Origin: Parascedosporium putredinis
Lineage: Eukaryota > Ascomycota > Sordariomycetes > Microascales > Microascaceae
NCBI GenBank assembly: GCA_949357655.1
Contig: CASHTG010000021.1
Location: forward strand, 1,488,001 to 1,552,000
Length of the DNA stretch: 64,000 nt
Direction of reading: 5' to 3'
Under the pieces are notes generated by a model that ran no database searches, was not told the origin of the DNA, and worked only from the letters and a program-made list of their open reading frames with translations. Below are positions 32,391 to 44,893 of the stretch, in pieces (position 1 is the first letter of the stretch; the number at the start of each line of letters is the position of its first letter). A program made the translations under genes and the position numbers.

Positions 32391-34924
32391 ATGATTACAA
32401 CCCACGGAATGTCATCCCGGGAGACCCCACAAACACTTCCCAGGTCCTGCAGAGGACTCCTTCAGCCTCCGCCCATGGGGAAGAGTATCAGCTGCCGAGG
32501 CCATCGCGGGGTCGGCGGAAGCGGCTAGCGTGTCGACGCTGCCAAGCTCGCAAGATCAAGGTATCATCTGTCTTTCTTTCGTCACACCACCTTCCGAATA
32601 CTTCCTTCATTGAAGCAGAATGTGACAATGTGACTGTGGTCGCTAATACGACAGATATGCACAGTGTGATGGGCTTCTACCACGATGTTCTGCGTGTCAC
32701 CGCGCAGATATAGACTGTGCAGATGGCAAGACCACGTGGCAAGGACCCAGTATCCCCCGACGGTAAGGAACCCTTGTTGTTTTTCGTTGTTTGTATCATA
32801 TTATTCTAATCTCGACCTGAAAATAGAGAGGCTCTACGCCTTCATGAGCAAAACAGACGTCTTCTCGAAGTCCTACAAAAGAGGTGCCCTGATATCGATG
32901 TCGCCTCCATCATAGTGGAAGGAAGCGATGAAAACGATGGCAACCCCAACACCTCAACTGAGATAGGCGAGGGCGGTATCCAGGTAGCAACGGAAACCCC
33001 GGGAGTACATGCCTTGAGCCCGGATGTCTCAGTATTAGACTACCATCATCGTGAACCAGAGTTGGCAAGAAGCCAAAGCTCGGGCGACATTGCGCACGAG
33101 ATCGGCATGATACCCTTATCCGCGGGTGTAAACAAATACGTTGGACCCTCAAGCGGATTCTCCATAGCGAAGCTAGTCCTCGCTAGAGCGGACCAAGCAA
33201 GTCCCTATAGCCAAGCTAGCGGTAGTGTGGACAAAACAACAGCTGAAACCCGATGCCGGTCTATGTTCAGGATTGGCCCGTCGCCTCTTCCTCATCAAAA
33301 ATGAAGCAATACAGCTTTCCCGAATATACTTTGAGCAAGTGCATCCGCGCTATCCCTTTCTACATGAAGGCAGCCATTTTCGCTCCCTAGATGAAGTATA
33401 TGATCCTTCCACCACTTCTAGCAAAGCCATGCAGTTTCAAGTTACGATGGTGCTGGCAATTTCTGCTATCATATTATCGAGGCGCCTGCGGATTCCGTTC
33501 AATGGAGAAGGCTTATGCGCCCGTGCCATGGAATATACGGATGACATTGACTTCCAAAATTCAGTTGAAGGAGTCCAATGTCTACTACTCATATCTATGC
33601 TAACGTTACACAGTCCGTTCTTGGGTATCAATCCGTGGTATCTGAATTACCAATGCCTTGCTGCTGTCTTAGATCTCGGGCTCCAACAGGATCTATCATC
33701 CGACCAGTTCATCAACCCCTTCGAAAGAGAGATGAGGACTCGGGTGTTTTGGGTGGTGTTTTCTATTGACAGAATTATAGCCACCACCTTGGGCAGACCG
33801 GTAGGCTTGAGAGACGAGTCCTGTGACTTGAGAGTCCGTCCGATCACCATCAAAGGCCACTTAAATTGTTCACTAACTAGTGATTTAGTTGCCAGAGGGC
33901 CTTGAAGACCCACAACTCGATAGCTTGAACGAGCACCCAGGTTCCCTACGACGACGGGTCGTTACTCCCGCAGACGACCCTGGTCCCGTATCTTGTGCTG
34001 TTATCCACTTCAAGTTTTCCCTTCTCAACTCAGAGATCATGTATACTCTACACAATATCTCACCAAACGCTCCAAAGCACACATATTTGCGCATTCCCGA
34101 TGTCAAAGTGTGGCAGAGTGGTTTATACGACCGCCTACTAGAAATACGACGAACCTTGCCGGTTTTTAGCATGCAAAAAAGCATCTCTCCGCTCTGTGTG
34201 AAATCCGATACCACGAAATCGTCATGCTCCTTTTCCGGCCCACGCCGCGCATTCGGACGCCGGGCAAAGATTCACTCATTCATTGCTTCCAAAGCGCACA
34301 AGCTACAATTGATTTATGGAAAGAGTTATACGATTCTGACAGGATGTCCTATTCATGGACGAGCATTCATTCCATCTGCCTGAGTGCAATAATCATGCTT
34401 TACTGTATCTGGATGGTCAGGGATCTCACCATCAGTACGGAGATAGACAGTCTTACACGGACAATGGCGTCCGCCTCAAATCTCTTAAGCGCTGCTGGGG
34501 AGCATTGGGCCGATGCGAGGCGCTGCCGAGACTCATTAAACAATCTAACATCGGCTACGATACGATGGTTAGTGAACCTTCGATTAAGCCAGGGTATGGC
34601 GCGAAGACCGGGGACGAAACCCGTGGGAGTGGGCTCGGACGAGCTGCAAGACATGATAATGGTGTAGTTGGAAGTAGCGGTCAAGGACAAACCAGCCATC
34701 ACTACCAACGACAAAGTGCTTCCCAATTGGAAGGGGGCCCCGGGGAGCACGAACGTCTCCTCGAATTTCCGTGGGTAGACACTTACATCAATGGTGAGGA
34801 TTTGGCATCCCTATTTAGAGCAACTAATCCGTATTCAGCCGACCTCTCTCACACCATGGAAGGCATGTTCAGTGATTATCAACCACTATTCGACTTTTAC
34901 CAAGGCAATGACTTCAACATCTAG
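32391..34924 (+). CDS. Zn(II)2Cys6 transcription factor with fungal homology domain
   Basis: Nuclear regulator. Start at ATG 32391 or 32409, same frame. The basic lead RRKRLA runs into the zinc cluster C-RR-C-QARKIK-(intron)-C-DGLLPR-C-SA-C-HRADID-C. A second intron leads to REALRLHEQNRRLLEVLQ, a coiled-coil linker for dimerisation. The homology domain begins near 33300 (YFEQVHPRYPFLHEGSHF), continues with SMLTLHSPFLG, FWVVFSIDRIIATTLGRPVGL, an intron at 33834-33888, and ends with PWVDTYINGEDLASLF and a short acidic tail. Breaks: C4 32425-32428, a two-base shift around 33240, A6 34175-34180 and one near 34650. It is divergent from the Dal5-like transporter and just upstream of the amidase, so a local pathway regulator is likely. 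Confidence 0.83.
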
Positions 34925-35477
34925 ACTTTACGACGGCCCTTTTAAAATTTAGTACATATAAAGTCCCGTGAGATAAGAAGTTATACCGTCATCGTCAAGT
35001 GAAATAAGATGGCCAATAATATGAAATGAGGTTATGATAAGGTGTATTTCTTATACTGTCACAATATATGTATTCTTGATTGACATATTTGAGACACTTA
35101 GCGGCCCAATGCCTTGGTTGGCTCCTCATCGAACTATCTATGTACATGAGCTCTGGCCTCAAGTTCTATCTTGACGGAATCCCACTTCCGCACTTGTAGT
35201 ACTTCCGTCGGAGTTTTGACCCCGTTCATGGGGCAAATTGACGGAAATTGAATCCGGACGCAAAGGGATACTCCACAATTTTGGCGCATTTGCTTGGCAA
35301 CGGGGCTTTTCAACGCAGGGTAATTGGTAAGAGGAGAAGAGGTTGATCGCTCTGCAATAGCTTCACGGCAGGACAGGCTATAAACGTCAGGACATGCGTC
35401 TGTGGACAGATAGACGGTGTGCTAAACATAATTCGCCCGATGTTCTAGTTGCACAATCTAACAACCAGGTAGCCGCA
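34925..35477. promoter_or_regulatory. Intergenic region upstream of the amidase
   Basis: About 550 bp. AT-rich 3' part of the regulator followed by a more balanced promoter stretch with several TCCGxC/GxCGGA-like half-sites (35190-35260). No gene seen. Confidence 0.4.
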
Positions 35478-37287
35478 ATGTCGCTTGTTAACTTGGAAGA
35501 AGGTGGCAAGTAAGTGACTCTTGGCCTAGCTCTCTAATCCTAGAGTAAAGACTTACGACATTAGAACATCCATCACTATTGCACTACTCAAAGAGATAGC
35601 AGCCAAAAATAACATCACTATACCGGATCATGATCTCGAAGGCTACCTAGCAGTTCTGCAGTCCGCTGAGTCGACGGCGGCGCTGGTTGACTCTCTACCA
35701 GAATACATTGATGAAAGGCTGCTTCCGATCCCAACAGTGGGGGTCGCAGAATCTATTATCGCCCGGGTTCTAACGAGTTGAATGCTTGGAGTCATCAAAC
35801 TAAATTGAAAGCAATCTCCCCGACCTCGAGTCTACTAAAAGGGCGGGTGATTGCTATAAAGGACAATATGTCCCTTGGAGGCGTTCCATATACGTGCGGC
35901 ACCTTTCCCCAGCTCAACTCGAAGTCTAAGAACGGTATCCAGTACCCGTTGTCACCTCTCGATGCCATCGTCGTTCAAAGAATTCTCAATTCGGGAGGGG
36001 AGATAGCGGGAACAGTTACTTGCGAGAACTATTCACTAACGCCTTTATCTTACACATCCGCCAACGGGCCTGTCCACAACCCATGGCTCCGAAGCTACAA
36101 TGCCGGCGGTAGCAGCAGCGGCGCCGCAAGTCTACTGGGACTGCAAGTAGCACGGGCTGCCGGAGTCCCCGGCCTCGAAAGTGCCGGGAAAGATATTGGC
36201 ATGGCCCTCGGCGGGGACCAGGCCGGTTCCATACGATGCCCCGCAGCATACTGTGGCGTGTATGGACTAAAGCCAACGTATGGCCTCGTGCCATATACGG
36301 GTATCGCGGGACTGCACCCTATGATTGATCACGTCGGCCCTATGGCCGTGAAATTAGATGACATTGCGCTGCTCCTGCAGGCCATTGCAGGCTACGATGG
36401 CATGGATGCTCGCATGTCGCCAGAAACACCATTGCCACACACTATTCAGCAGTATTACCACGAGCTCCTGAAATTTTCGGCCGAATTTGCCGCCATAGGA
36501 ATTAGTTCCCTCCGCATAGGCATCATTACCGAGTCGCTGGTCGCCCCATATACGGCCCTAGAGGTAGCTTCTGTCGTACGGGACGCAGCCTTCAAGTACT
36601 TCACAGCTGCTGGAGCAGCGGTCTCTGAGGTCTCGATCCCCATGCATCTCATCGGCCCATCTATCTGGACGGCGTCCTGTAGAAACAACCTAGGTTTCCT
36701 CGGCATGGGCTCTCGCGTTCCAGACATCCTCACCCACGGACTTCCTCAGTGGGCGCCTCGTTGGCCACCTGACCAAGAGATGTTTAATCTTCTAACGCAC
36801 CATAATCCGGCAGTCATGCACGTCATATTCGGCGAAACTTTCCTGAATGACAGGTTCGGGCCGGGGCTCAAGCCAAGGCGCACCGTCATATTTTTCAGCT
36901 GCGAAAAGCCTACGACGAGGCCTTGGCCCAGTTTGATATTCTCGTTACTCCGACGGCACCAACCGTGGCACCTCGACACCCGGATATGAGGCCCGTCACA
37001 GAAGGGGAAGTTCGGTTCTTGACAAGGCAAAGCTGGCTCTTGGGGCCATGAACAATACTTGCCAGTTCAATTCTACGGGCCATCCGGCATTGAGTGTACC
37101 TTGTGGCTGGGCCACGGCAGACGATGGGATAAGTAAGCTACCAGTGGGGATGCAGTTAATTGGGAAGCGGTGGGATGACCTCGGAGTTTTAAAGGCCGCA
37201 CGGGTTTTTGAGCTTGGAGGAGGCGGCCTTGGGCCGTGGCCTGGCTCGGAAAAGGCTCTCCGCCAGGCAAGCTTATGTAGGCTTTAG
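35478..37287 (+). CDS. Amidase (amidase-signature family)
   Basis: Hydrolyses carboxamides to acid and ammonia. Exon 1 (35478-35509) is spliced at 35510-35564 (GTAAGT donor) to a long exon; about 585 residues in total. The Ser-cisSer-Lys triad is visible: Lys in VIAIKDNMSLGG, the cis-Ser in YNAGGSSSGAAS and the nucleophile Ser in GGDQAGSIRCPAAYCG. The C-terminus has NNTCQFNSTGHPALSVPCG and GMQLIGKRWDD, as in fungal acetamidase-like proteins. Breaks: G5 35739-35743, near 36872, and G4 37042-37045, each one base short. It is adjacent to the IlvD/Edd dehydratase on the same strand. Confidence 0.9.
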
Positions 37288-37755
37288 TGAGGGGGCGGGT
37301 TGAACGTCCGTTCCTAAAGGTGCTCCTGGATCACTTTTTTCAAATGGTCGCACACTAGATAGACTATAGCGTCATCGTCCCCTTTTATTGCCAATTCTAG
37401 TACTGGTCGCCATACCCCGCTTATCTAGTGCAACGTGATTTACAAACAGCGGATTTCCTATCCCGTCAGGGCATTCCCCCAACGGCAATGTTCAAATTTA
37501 GGCACTGGCGCACTTGATATCGGGGTGCGCCGGAGATTGAAGCCCGCGTTTAGCTGAAGTGATGGGAATTTCAATTCCACCAGCTCCCATTCGCCGTCGA
37601 ACCCGGAGGATGATAGGAGGCGAAGCTATAATAAGGTAATTCTTGCTTCCAATGTTTCCCACCCTCCTAAACAGAACGACACGGGTTTGACACAAGGCTT
37701 CACTATCGCATCCTCAACACGTTCGCATCACGTCCGCATCGCCCCCTGCCAAATC
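37288..37755. other. Intergenic region, amidase to dehydratase
   Basis: About 470 bp; no gene recognised. The dehydratase frame stays open upstream of its first ATG (to 37687), but without a better start codon. Confidence 0.45.
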
Positions 37756-39673
37756 ATGGATAGGTTATTAGATCCGGCCAGAGGCTACTCTGAGGAGCAA
37801 CCCACAAACAATTTAGAACCCGACAATGCAACCGGCCCTGTGACCAAGGTCGCCTCAACTGCTCCCTCGGACTACGACCTCAGTACACCTATTGCCACCG
37901 ACCTTGGAGGATTACGGTCAAATTTACCAGCGTACGGGGATGTACATTTCAGTCTCTTCCTCCGCAAAGTCTTTATCAATGCGCTTGGCTACAGTGACGA
38001 GGCCTTAAGCAAGCCCATTATCGGCATCATCAACACTTTTTCTTCATTCAACCCCTGCCATGGCCAAGTCCCGCAGCTTATCGAAGCTGTTAAGCGTGGT
38101 GTCCTCCTGGCAGGTGGGCTGCCGATGGAATTCCCCACAATTAGCATTCATGAGGCCTTTTCTAATCCTACGAGCATGTATCTGCGAAATCTGATGAGCA
38201 TGGATACCGAAGAGATGGTGAAAGCGCAGCCTGTCGATTCAGTCATCATGATTGGGGGCTGTGACAAGACGGTACCGGCACAGCTCATGGGGGTATCTCC
38301 GCTAATAAGCCATTCCTGCCTTTGATAACAGGCCCGATGATGCCTGGTTCGGTCAAGGGAGTCCGAGTCGGAGCCTGCACGGATTGTCGGAACAACTGGG
38401 CCAAATTCCGCGCCGGGCAGATAGACATTGAAGACATCATGGAGATCAACAAGGAGCTCGCCCCAACGGCTGGTACCTGTGGCGTCATGGGCACGGCGAG
38501 TACAATGGCATGTATCACGGCCGCTCTAGGTTTGATCGAGCTCAAGGCCGGAGCCACGAGCCCAGCGGTATCTGCAACTCGCCTCAGAGTAGCTGAAGGT
38601 ACCGGCAAGTTTGCAGTGAAAATACTTGACGACAAAGAAAAGTTTAGGCCGCAACGGCTATTAGCGTACGAGAACTTTATGAACGCCATCACCGTCCTCC
38701 AGGCAATCGGAGGGAGTACAAACGCCATCGTGCACCTCCTCGCTATCATCAACCGCCATCCTGGTGTCTCGGGCCGCATCTCTCTCAAAACGTTTGATGA
38801 AGTGGGCGCCAGGACACCTCTACTTGTCGATTTGAAGCCAAGCGGAGACAATTATATGACGGACTTCCACAATGCCGGGGAATGTTGGCGCTATTACATA
38901 CACTCCGGCCTCTTCTATACCTTGATGCACTTACTTACACTGGGCAAACTATGGGAGAGTTGCTCGACAATACACCGCTTCAACCATTCGGATACTCACG
39001 ACAGATAATTCGTCCACTAGATGACCCTCTATGTGAATCATCTAGCTTAGCTGTCCTATATGGCAACCTCGCACCCGATGGAGCAGTGATCAAAGCCAGT
39101 GCATCTAAAAATAAACGCCTTTTAGAGCATCGTGGCCGAGCGTGTGTGTTTGAAAACTCCAAGGATCTTATATCTCGGATTGATTCGGAGGAGCTTGACG
39201 TAACTGAAGATTCGGTGTTGGTTCTCAAAGGCATTGGCCCGGTGGGAAACCCAGGCATGCCCGAAGCAGGCATGATTCCGATACCTCGGAAGTTGGCGAG
39301 GCAAGGCATCGCCGATATGCTGAGGATCAGCGACGGCCGTATGAGCGGCACTGCTGGAGGAACCATTATACTCCATGTATCCCCAGAGTCTACTGACCCA
39401 GATTCAGTCCTAGGGATTGTGAAAGACGGGGATTACATTAGCTGCAATCTGTCAACAAGGACGCTACATCTTGAAGTTTCAGACGCCGAGATCCAGCGCC
39501 GGAGGATAGAACGTGCGGCAGGGGAAATGACACAACAGAAATCGGGCACGTGGAAAGCTAGAAAGAAAACGCGTGGGTACCGTGGTCTCTATGAAAGAAA
39601 TGTTAACCAAGCCCATAAAGGCTGCGATTTTGACTTCCTTTCCGCGGATGGGCCCGCAAGTGCGGAGGGCTAA
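37756..39673 (+). CDS. IlvD/Edd-family dehydratase (dihydroxy-acid or sugar-acid dehydratase)
   Basis: Fe-S enzyme removing water from 2,3-dihydroxy acids. A single exon from ATG 37756 (MDRLLDPARGYSEE) gives about 639 residues. Cluster-ligand regions are present: FNPCHGQVPQL, MIGGCDKTVPAQLMG and APTAGTCGVMGTASTM, plus GPMMPGSVKGV and TDGRMSGTAGG-like ISDGRMSGTAGG at the C-terminal half. The MEFPTISIHEAF and SMDTEEMVKAQP wording is closer to sugar-acid dehydratases (arabinonate/xylonate type) than to mitochondrial Ilv3, and no mitochondrial presequence is evident; this subtype call is inference. Breaks at G5 38289-38293 and G4 38877-38880, one base each. With the amidase and Dal5-like porter it suggests use of an amide or organic acid as nutrient. 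Confidence 0.88.
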
Positions 39674-40245
39674 GCCCCAGGGTTAGAGGATCACCAGATC
39701 TCGGACAAAAGAGCTGGTAAGGCTATCGCTCTAAATGTCGTACAGGGACAAGTATGATCCGCTTCTTGCCAACTGTATATAAAAGCTTTCCACATTGGCG
39801 CTGTGTGTAACTATGGGTGAAGTAGAGGTAGTAAAATGAGTCAGGTATAGTCTTTAGACGAGTCTTCACGGTATTAGTTCGGGGCAGCTCCGTGACACGT
39901 CGACTGAATATTATTGCTACAAGTTAAGAAAGTTGACCGCCTACGAAGTACCTCGATATTATGGCGTGGAATCCTTCAGTACTACCTAGACAAATCCAAA
40001 TATTCATACAACCCTATGATTGATAGATCATGATCCTGGAGGATTCGGCCTGTCTTGGCGCTCGTCTCACACCACCGCACTAGTGCGTGGTATTTTTCCT
40101 TGTATTTGCCACTAATTGTGTAACCCTTTTAGTCACGGGACAGACAAAAAATAGAACAAAATTCTAATCTGGAGTCTACTCTCCACTTTCAGCGTTAACA
40201 AAACTTTGTTTGATACCGGATGCTGTAAGCCCTTTCACCCCCGAG
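39674..40245. other. Intergenic region
   Basis: About 570 bp between the dehydratase and an uncharacterised gene; no coding or repeat signal recognised. Confidence 0.5.
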
Positions 40246-41679
40246 ATGGAGACCATATCAGCTCAGAAAAAGGCCCAGCTAGACGAGGTAGCTGGTTTGA
40301 TGCTAAATATCTATAATACTCTTGTACGCATGCGTTATCTCAAACCTCACTGGATCCACTGCGGCCCACATCATATCGACCACCTGTTACCTCTCTGTCA
40401 ATCGCTGAGGATAGATCCCGAAATCATATACCTGTATAGCGTCCTGCCCTATGTCAACACGGGCGGTGTCAAAGGGGTGGACTTTTTCCAGGGATCCTAC
40501 TTCGCAGATTTTCGAGATGAGTCTGACGTTGAAGGGGTCGAGACCCCTTTTACGAGCGTTGTAACGATGATGATCAGGGCGGCATGGCAAGCTACATGAC
40601 ACCCCTTTCTCTGCTGGGAAATCACCAGAGCGTCATCATCTATTGCTCCCGCACGCACTGGATCTGGATTTATGACCAGCAATCCCCGGCAGTATGGATC
40701 ATGCCGTGCACCACAATATCGAGTGTGTAGACGGTTACGATTACAGCGCTGCCAACGGACGTGACGCAAGCACAGTCCTCGGCGATATAGTTAAGTGGTA
40801 CCATGATCTGAGGGAGACGCCGGGCGGTGGCGAAGGATCCGGAAATGACTGGGAGCATGAGACTGTTGTGGAGCTCTACCGAAAACACGGTTGGCCGGGG
40901 CCCAACTTCGACGGCGACGCGTTCGAAGTGGATCATGTTCGGAGCATAGCTCACCGTGCCCTGACTTGGAGTGCTAATGAGCCTCTTCGCAAATTAGAGG
41001 AGTCTCAGAGGGAGCCTAATGATTGGGCTCATAGGGCCGTTGAGGATGCGCTCAAGAAGATAAAGAAAGCAAAGAAAGTGGATGAGGAGTGGATGGCGCG
41101 TTGGGACCTATTCGAAGCAGAACAAGTGGTTGCAAACTGCGAACGTGAGGCGCGTGAAGCACGCGCTGATGCTGCGCGGTATTGCCCTGAGGGTGTGGTT
41201 TTACGCCCGGAAGAAGAGCTTTGCTGGAAGCGAAATACCTGCAACGCGACCATGAATATAAGCTCCAAGAGGTACATACACTGCGCACGCGGCTAGCTGA
41301 GTCAGGGGCAAACTCTAGAGGAGAAGGGGACCATCATCTAGACCTCAAGCTTCGTCATTGCCAGGAGGAGGGTGCCTTGCTAGGCAGGGCTGTGACGGCA
41401 GTAATAGCCGAGGCAGAAAAGCTGTATCCGGGGCAGACCATTACGACAGCGAACGGCCTGCGCATCATGAACGAATCAACAAAAGAAACTCGTATAGAGG
41501 AGACCAATGCGGTCATGGAAAGTGAGCACGAGCGAATGCGACATATGCAAGCGTGGTCGGAGCAGATACCAAAGAAAGCTAAAAAGGCAACCGCGGCTAG
41601 CCAGGCCGCAATTAAGCAGTGCGAACAGTCTATTGACAGCCTCGTTGATATGGTTGATAGGATTAATAGGTTCGGGTAG
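40246..41679 (+). CDS. Uncharacterised protein with C-terminal coiled coil
   Basis: I do not recognise the family. From ATG 40246 the reading gives about 478 residues, provided one base is restored at each of C4/T4 40544-40551, C4 40684-40687 and T3 41220-41222. The N-terminal part has HWIHCGPHHIDHLLPLC and VKGVDFFQGSYFADFRDE, globular in character with clustered His and aromatic residues. The middle is WYHDLRETPGGGEGSG. From about residue 230 onward it is strongly charged and helical (KKIKKAKKVDEEWMARW, EREAREARADAARYC, VMESEHERMRHMQAW), a probable coiled coil. No signal peptide or membrane helix. Consistent codon content across the breaks argues that it is a real gene. Confidence 0.65.
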
Positions 41680-41937
41680 TAGGTGGAAGGAAGCAGAGTA
41701 ATATGACCTTTCGATTTCAAGGTCATCTGCCAATGACTAGAATTGAGGGCTATTAGATACGGACTGTTCGTCTTCAGATTGATTGTTATCGTATATAATT
41801 AGAGGTATATATGCTATTCTTCCACAACTTTTGCCTCGAAATCGATCTATATATAGTGACTTTATCCTCAGCTCGCTCCCCCGATCATGGCCTTAACGAG
41901 GTGTTTATGCCTTTTTGCTGCTCCATTCTCTCTTCCA

Positions 41938-44199
41938 CTAACTGCCAGGTATCTTCTGGAATGTCTTATTGCTGTAGAAGGAACTATCGCCATGGAACTC
42001 TTTGTTTTGATGGATCTCTTCAGATATGGCGGCACCTCGTTTGAGGACGCTGTAGCCATCGAGTTTATCTGAAGGCCTCTTGCGGAAGCCGTATAATACA
42101 CCGAGAAGAATAGAGAGTCCAGCCCATAGACAGAGGAGTACTAAAACAAGGTGCCCGGTAACCACTCCGGGATTAATGAAGCGATAGTAAGGACTCTCCC
42201 TTCTCGTGAGGATGTCATGCTAGGATGCTCCCAAGGCCGGTCGAAGGATGCTGCTACTCCAAACATGCCTTCTAGAGCATCCAGGCTAGATGCAAGTATA
42301 ACTCCCTGTAACAGGGCTTGCGGGTGTAAGTAGCTGTCCCGCAAGTTGGAATTCCTTCCTGCACTTGTGGAGATGAACGGGTGGTCTGGTAAAAGTCTTC
42401 GATGGCTACGCTCTGAAGAATGAAGGCCGCATCGTAGCCAAAGGCCGCTCCAAAAGACCCGCTCAAAACCTCGGGGTCAACCCTCTCAAAGTCGCTAAAT
42501 GTCGATGTGGTCCCGTCGACAGTAGCAAGGCCAGCAACAGAAGACAAAGTGCAGCGCACACCGATGGGCGGAGCAATATTGAGAGGTGGTTTAGATCGTG
42601 CTACTAGCTTTTCGGGTTTTAAATCATCGGCGAGGCCGGTTTTGCTTGTGCCAGTACTATTAGTCGCAGATTTCTTTGATTCCGCAATCTCGAAAAATGT
42701 GTTGTTGACGGACATTGTGTTATTCTCCGAGAAGAAGTATGGCCCTCCCAATCCCTCGATGACAGGATCGAGCGTAGTATTAAACCAGGATACTGAGCTC
42801 TCCTCTTGATAGAATCCGAGCCACTGTATCTGCCACAATGCGTACTCGAAGAGGATTTCCTGGGAGGTATCTTCGGACTGGTTGTAAATGAGACGGGGAT
42901 GATTTATTCCGATTTCAGAATAGGACCAGGTGTTACCAATAACATGGGTAGGATCCGTGTCGGTAAATATTTGGATTGTTGCGCCTGATGGAGTCTCAAG
43001 GTTGGCGGAAGCCTGGCGGTAGCCCCTCCACCCTGTGCCTGTGCCCTAACCGATTTAGATTTTTCGCTCAGGATTGTAAACTCGGACGCGTCTCGAACAT
43101 TTGCGCAGGTGTAATTGATCTGCATGCCCCATGACTGCCCTGATACCGGGACTTTCGCCTGCGAGGTGAGGAACATTCCGACCGGCACAGTTTCAGTCAC
43201 GGGAAGCATATTGGGGACACGCGAGAAGCTAGGATGACTTTCCCGATCATATCCAGGCGTGGTATAAAGAACCCCGAATCCAGGAACAAAGGGGTCCACC
43301 CCCGCAAGCCAAGCATTCCTGGCAGAGCCATAGCTTGCTGTGCGAGTGGAGAAGGTGGACTGATTGAGTCCCATCACCAGCGCACGATCTGGTATCGCGA
43401 CATAGCCATCCCCGATTTCAAAGACAAGACCGGACAGCGGTAGCGCAATGAAGGGGAGGAGGCTTACTATAGTAAGCAAACACCATAGGCGATAGAATTT
43501 GCGGTGCCAGATCGCTTTTAGCCAGCCAGAAGGACTGCTCCAGGTCGAGTTGGTATGCATCAAATATGCGACAAGGTCTGGCGCCCTCCACATTCGTGAC
43601 TCCAGCATAGCTACTTCCACGCCAGCGAGTCCATACGTCGCCCAAGATAGCGCAAAAATACCGATCATGAACCAAGAGTAGAAGATCCGCGAGCCAGAGA
43701 AGGTGCGATATTTGACGACACTATCATTTTCGATCCCGAGGACAAGCCATAGCCAGATAATCGCATACCAAGCAGTGATGATAGACGGAACAAGGATTAG
43801 AACGAGGGTTCTAGCCCAAAACCTTCGGCGATTAGGCGGCCTTGTTAAGTGTTCTCCAGGAGCGTCATATTCGTTTACGACGGGATTTTTCCCTGGTCCG
43901 AGGACGCACGCAAAAGCTGCTCTTTGACGGGGTTCGCCTCGGTGCGTAACGACATTGGGAATGCAAAGTGGTGGTGTGAGAAGAGCGGAATGGTTAATTT
44001 TCGAAGCGAGCAAAGTCGAAAGGAGGTGATGCGCGTGCTCAGGTCCTAAATAATAAATAATAATATCCCATGATAGACAAATCCTGCTTTCAGGGGGCCA
44101 GGCCCAAGATTTGAAGTCGGCGGAGCTCCGCTCGTGCAGCGCATCCTTCTGGATCCACACAACCCATGAAATGGATTCCAATCCCTGTTCTAATATCAT
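41938..44199 (-). CDS. Large multi-pass membrane protein of unknown function
   Basis: Minus-strand frame of 431 codons (44199-42904) continued in other frames to 41938. Three membrane helices stand in the N-terminal half (LVLILVPSIITAWYAIIW, YSWFMIGIFALSWATYGLAG, LLTIVSLLPFIALPLSGLVF). A long segment rich in N-glycosylation sequons (NQST, NTTL, NNTM, NSTG) follows, probably outside the cell. A last helix near the C-terminus (GHLVLVLLCLWAGLSILLG) precedes a basic tail. This is the layout of a common uncharacterised fungal family with a lumenal domain between helices. Frame changes near 43000 and 42300 again look like single lost bases. Start codon tentative. Confidence 0.6.
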
Positions 44200-44893
44200 G
44201 CATGCGATGGAATCTAACCAGGGACGTCAAGCCCCCTCTCATTTTATAGGGCTGGTTCGCGCTTAAGTTTTTGCCGTGGCCGACCTCGGTATCTTCAGGT
44301 AAGCATTTTACCACCTGTACAAATCTCGCATTTAGTTAGCACCTTTAGCAGACATGCGATCCGAGGCTTCAAAGATAGCTAGCTACCTTATTAATGTTTT
44401 CATAAAAGTAAACTTAATAATACCATACTAGCTCTCTTATATAGCTGTAGGTAGCGAGTACTACTAAGTATTGTAACCTTGATGCGGGCGAGCACACTAA
44501 CTCATTCATCAACCATCCTAAAGTCTACTCGATATTTAGATAGCTCCTAAATAGAAGCGTTCAGGTTACTTCTAACTCAATCGCCACCTGAGTATCAGAC
44601 AACCCCATTAAATAAACATTACTCATACCTCTTGGATATAAGCTGTGAAGAGCGAACGTATATGGGAGCCTAAGATGAAGGCTTTCGATCTATCTGACTG
44701 GAGACGATTTTGTCCACAGGGCTCCTTTTGAAGCACGCCAGATAGTGAAGCCTGTTTAACAACGATAGAGACATTCCTAGTAATATTCCTTGCTCTAAAG
44801 AGAGGAGTAGGCAATAGGGACAAGGTTAAAAGCTGCGCCAAAGTTCTTTGCCTGTTCTCGACAGCGAAATATGCCTTTCCATAAGACTAACCA
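44200..44893. other. AT-rich intergenic region
   Basis: Rich in TTAGC/TAGCTA-like words and without a convincing open frame (the minus frame at 44623-44841 is featureless). It may be old RIP-affected DNA, but no family is recognisable. Confidence 0.45.

Noticed and set aside
35478..37287. Amidase plus dehydratase as a prokaryote-derived transfer
   Set aside because: The amidase has a standard fungal intron near its start and both read as typical fungal versions; no compositional break separates them from neighbours by eye.
44200..44893. Extra exon of the membrane-protein gene
   Set aside because: Frames here end quickly and the composition is AT-rich; no splice pair gave a convincing extension.
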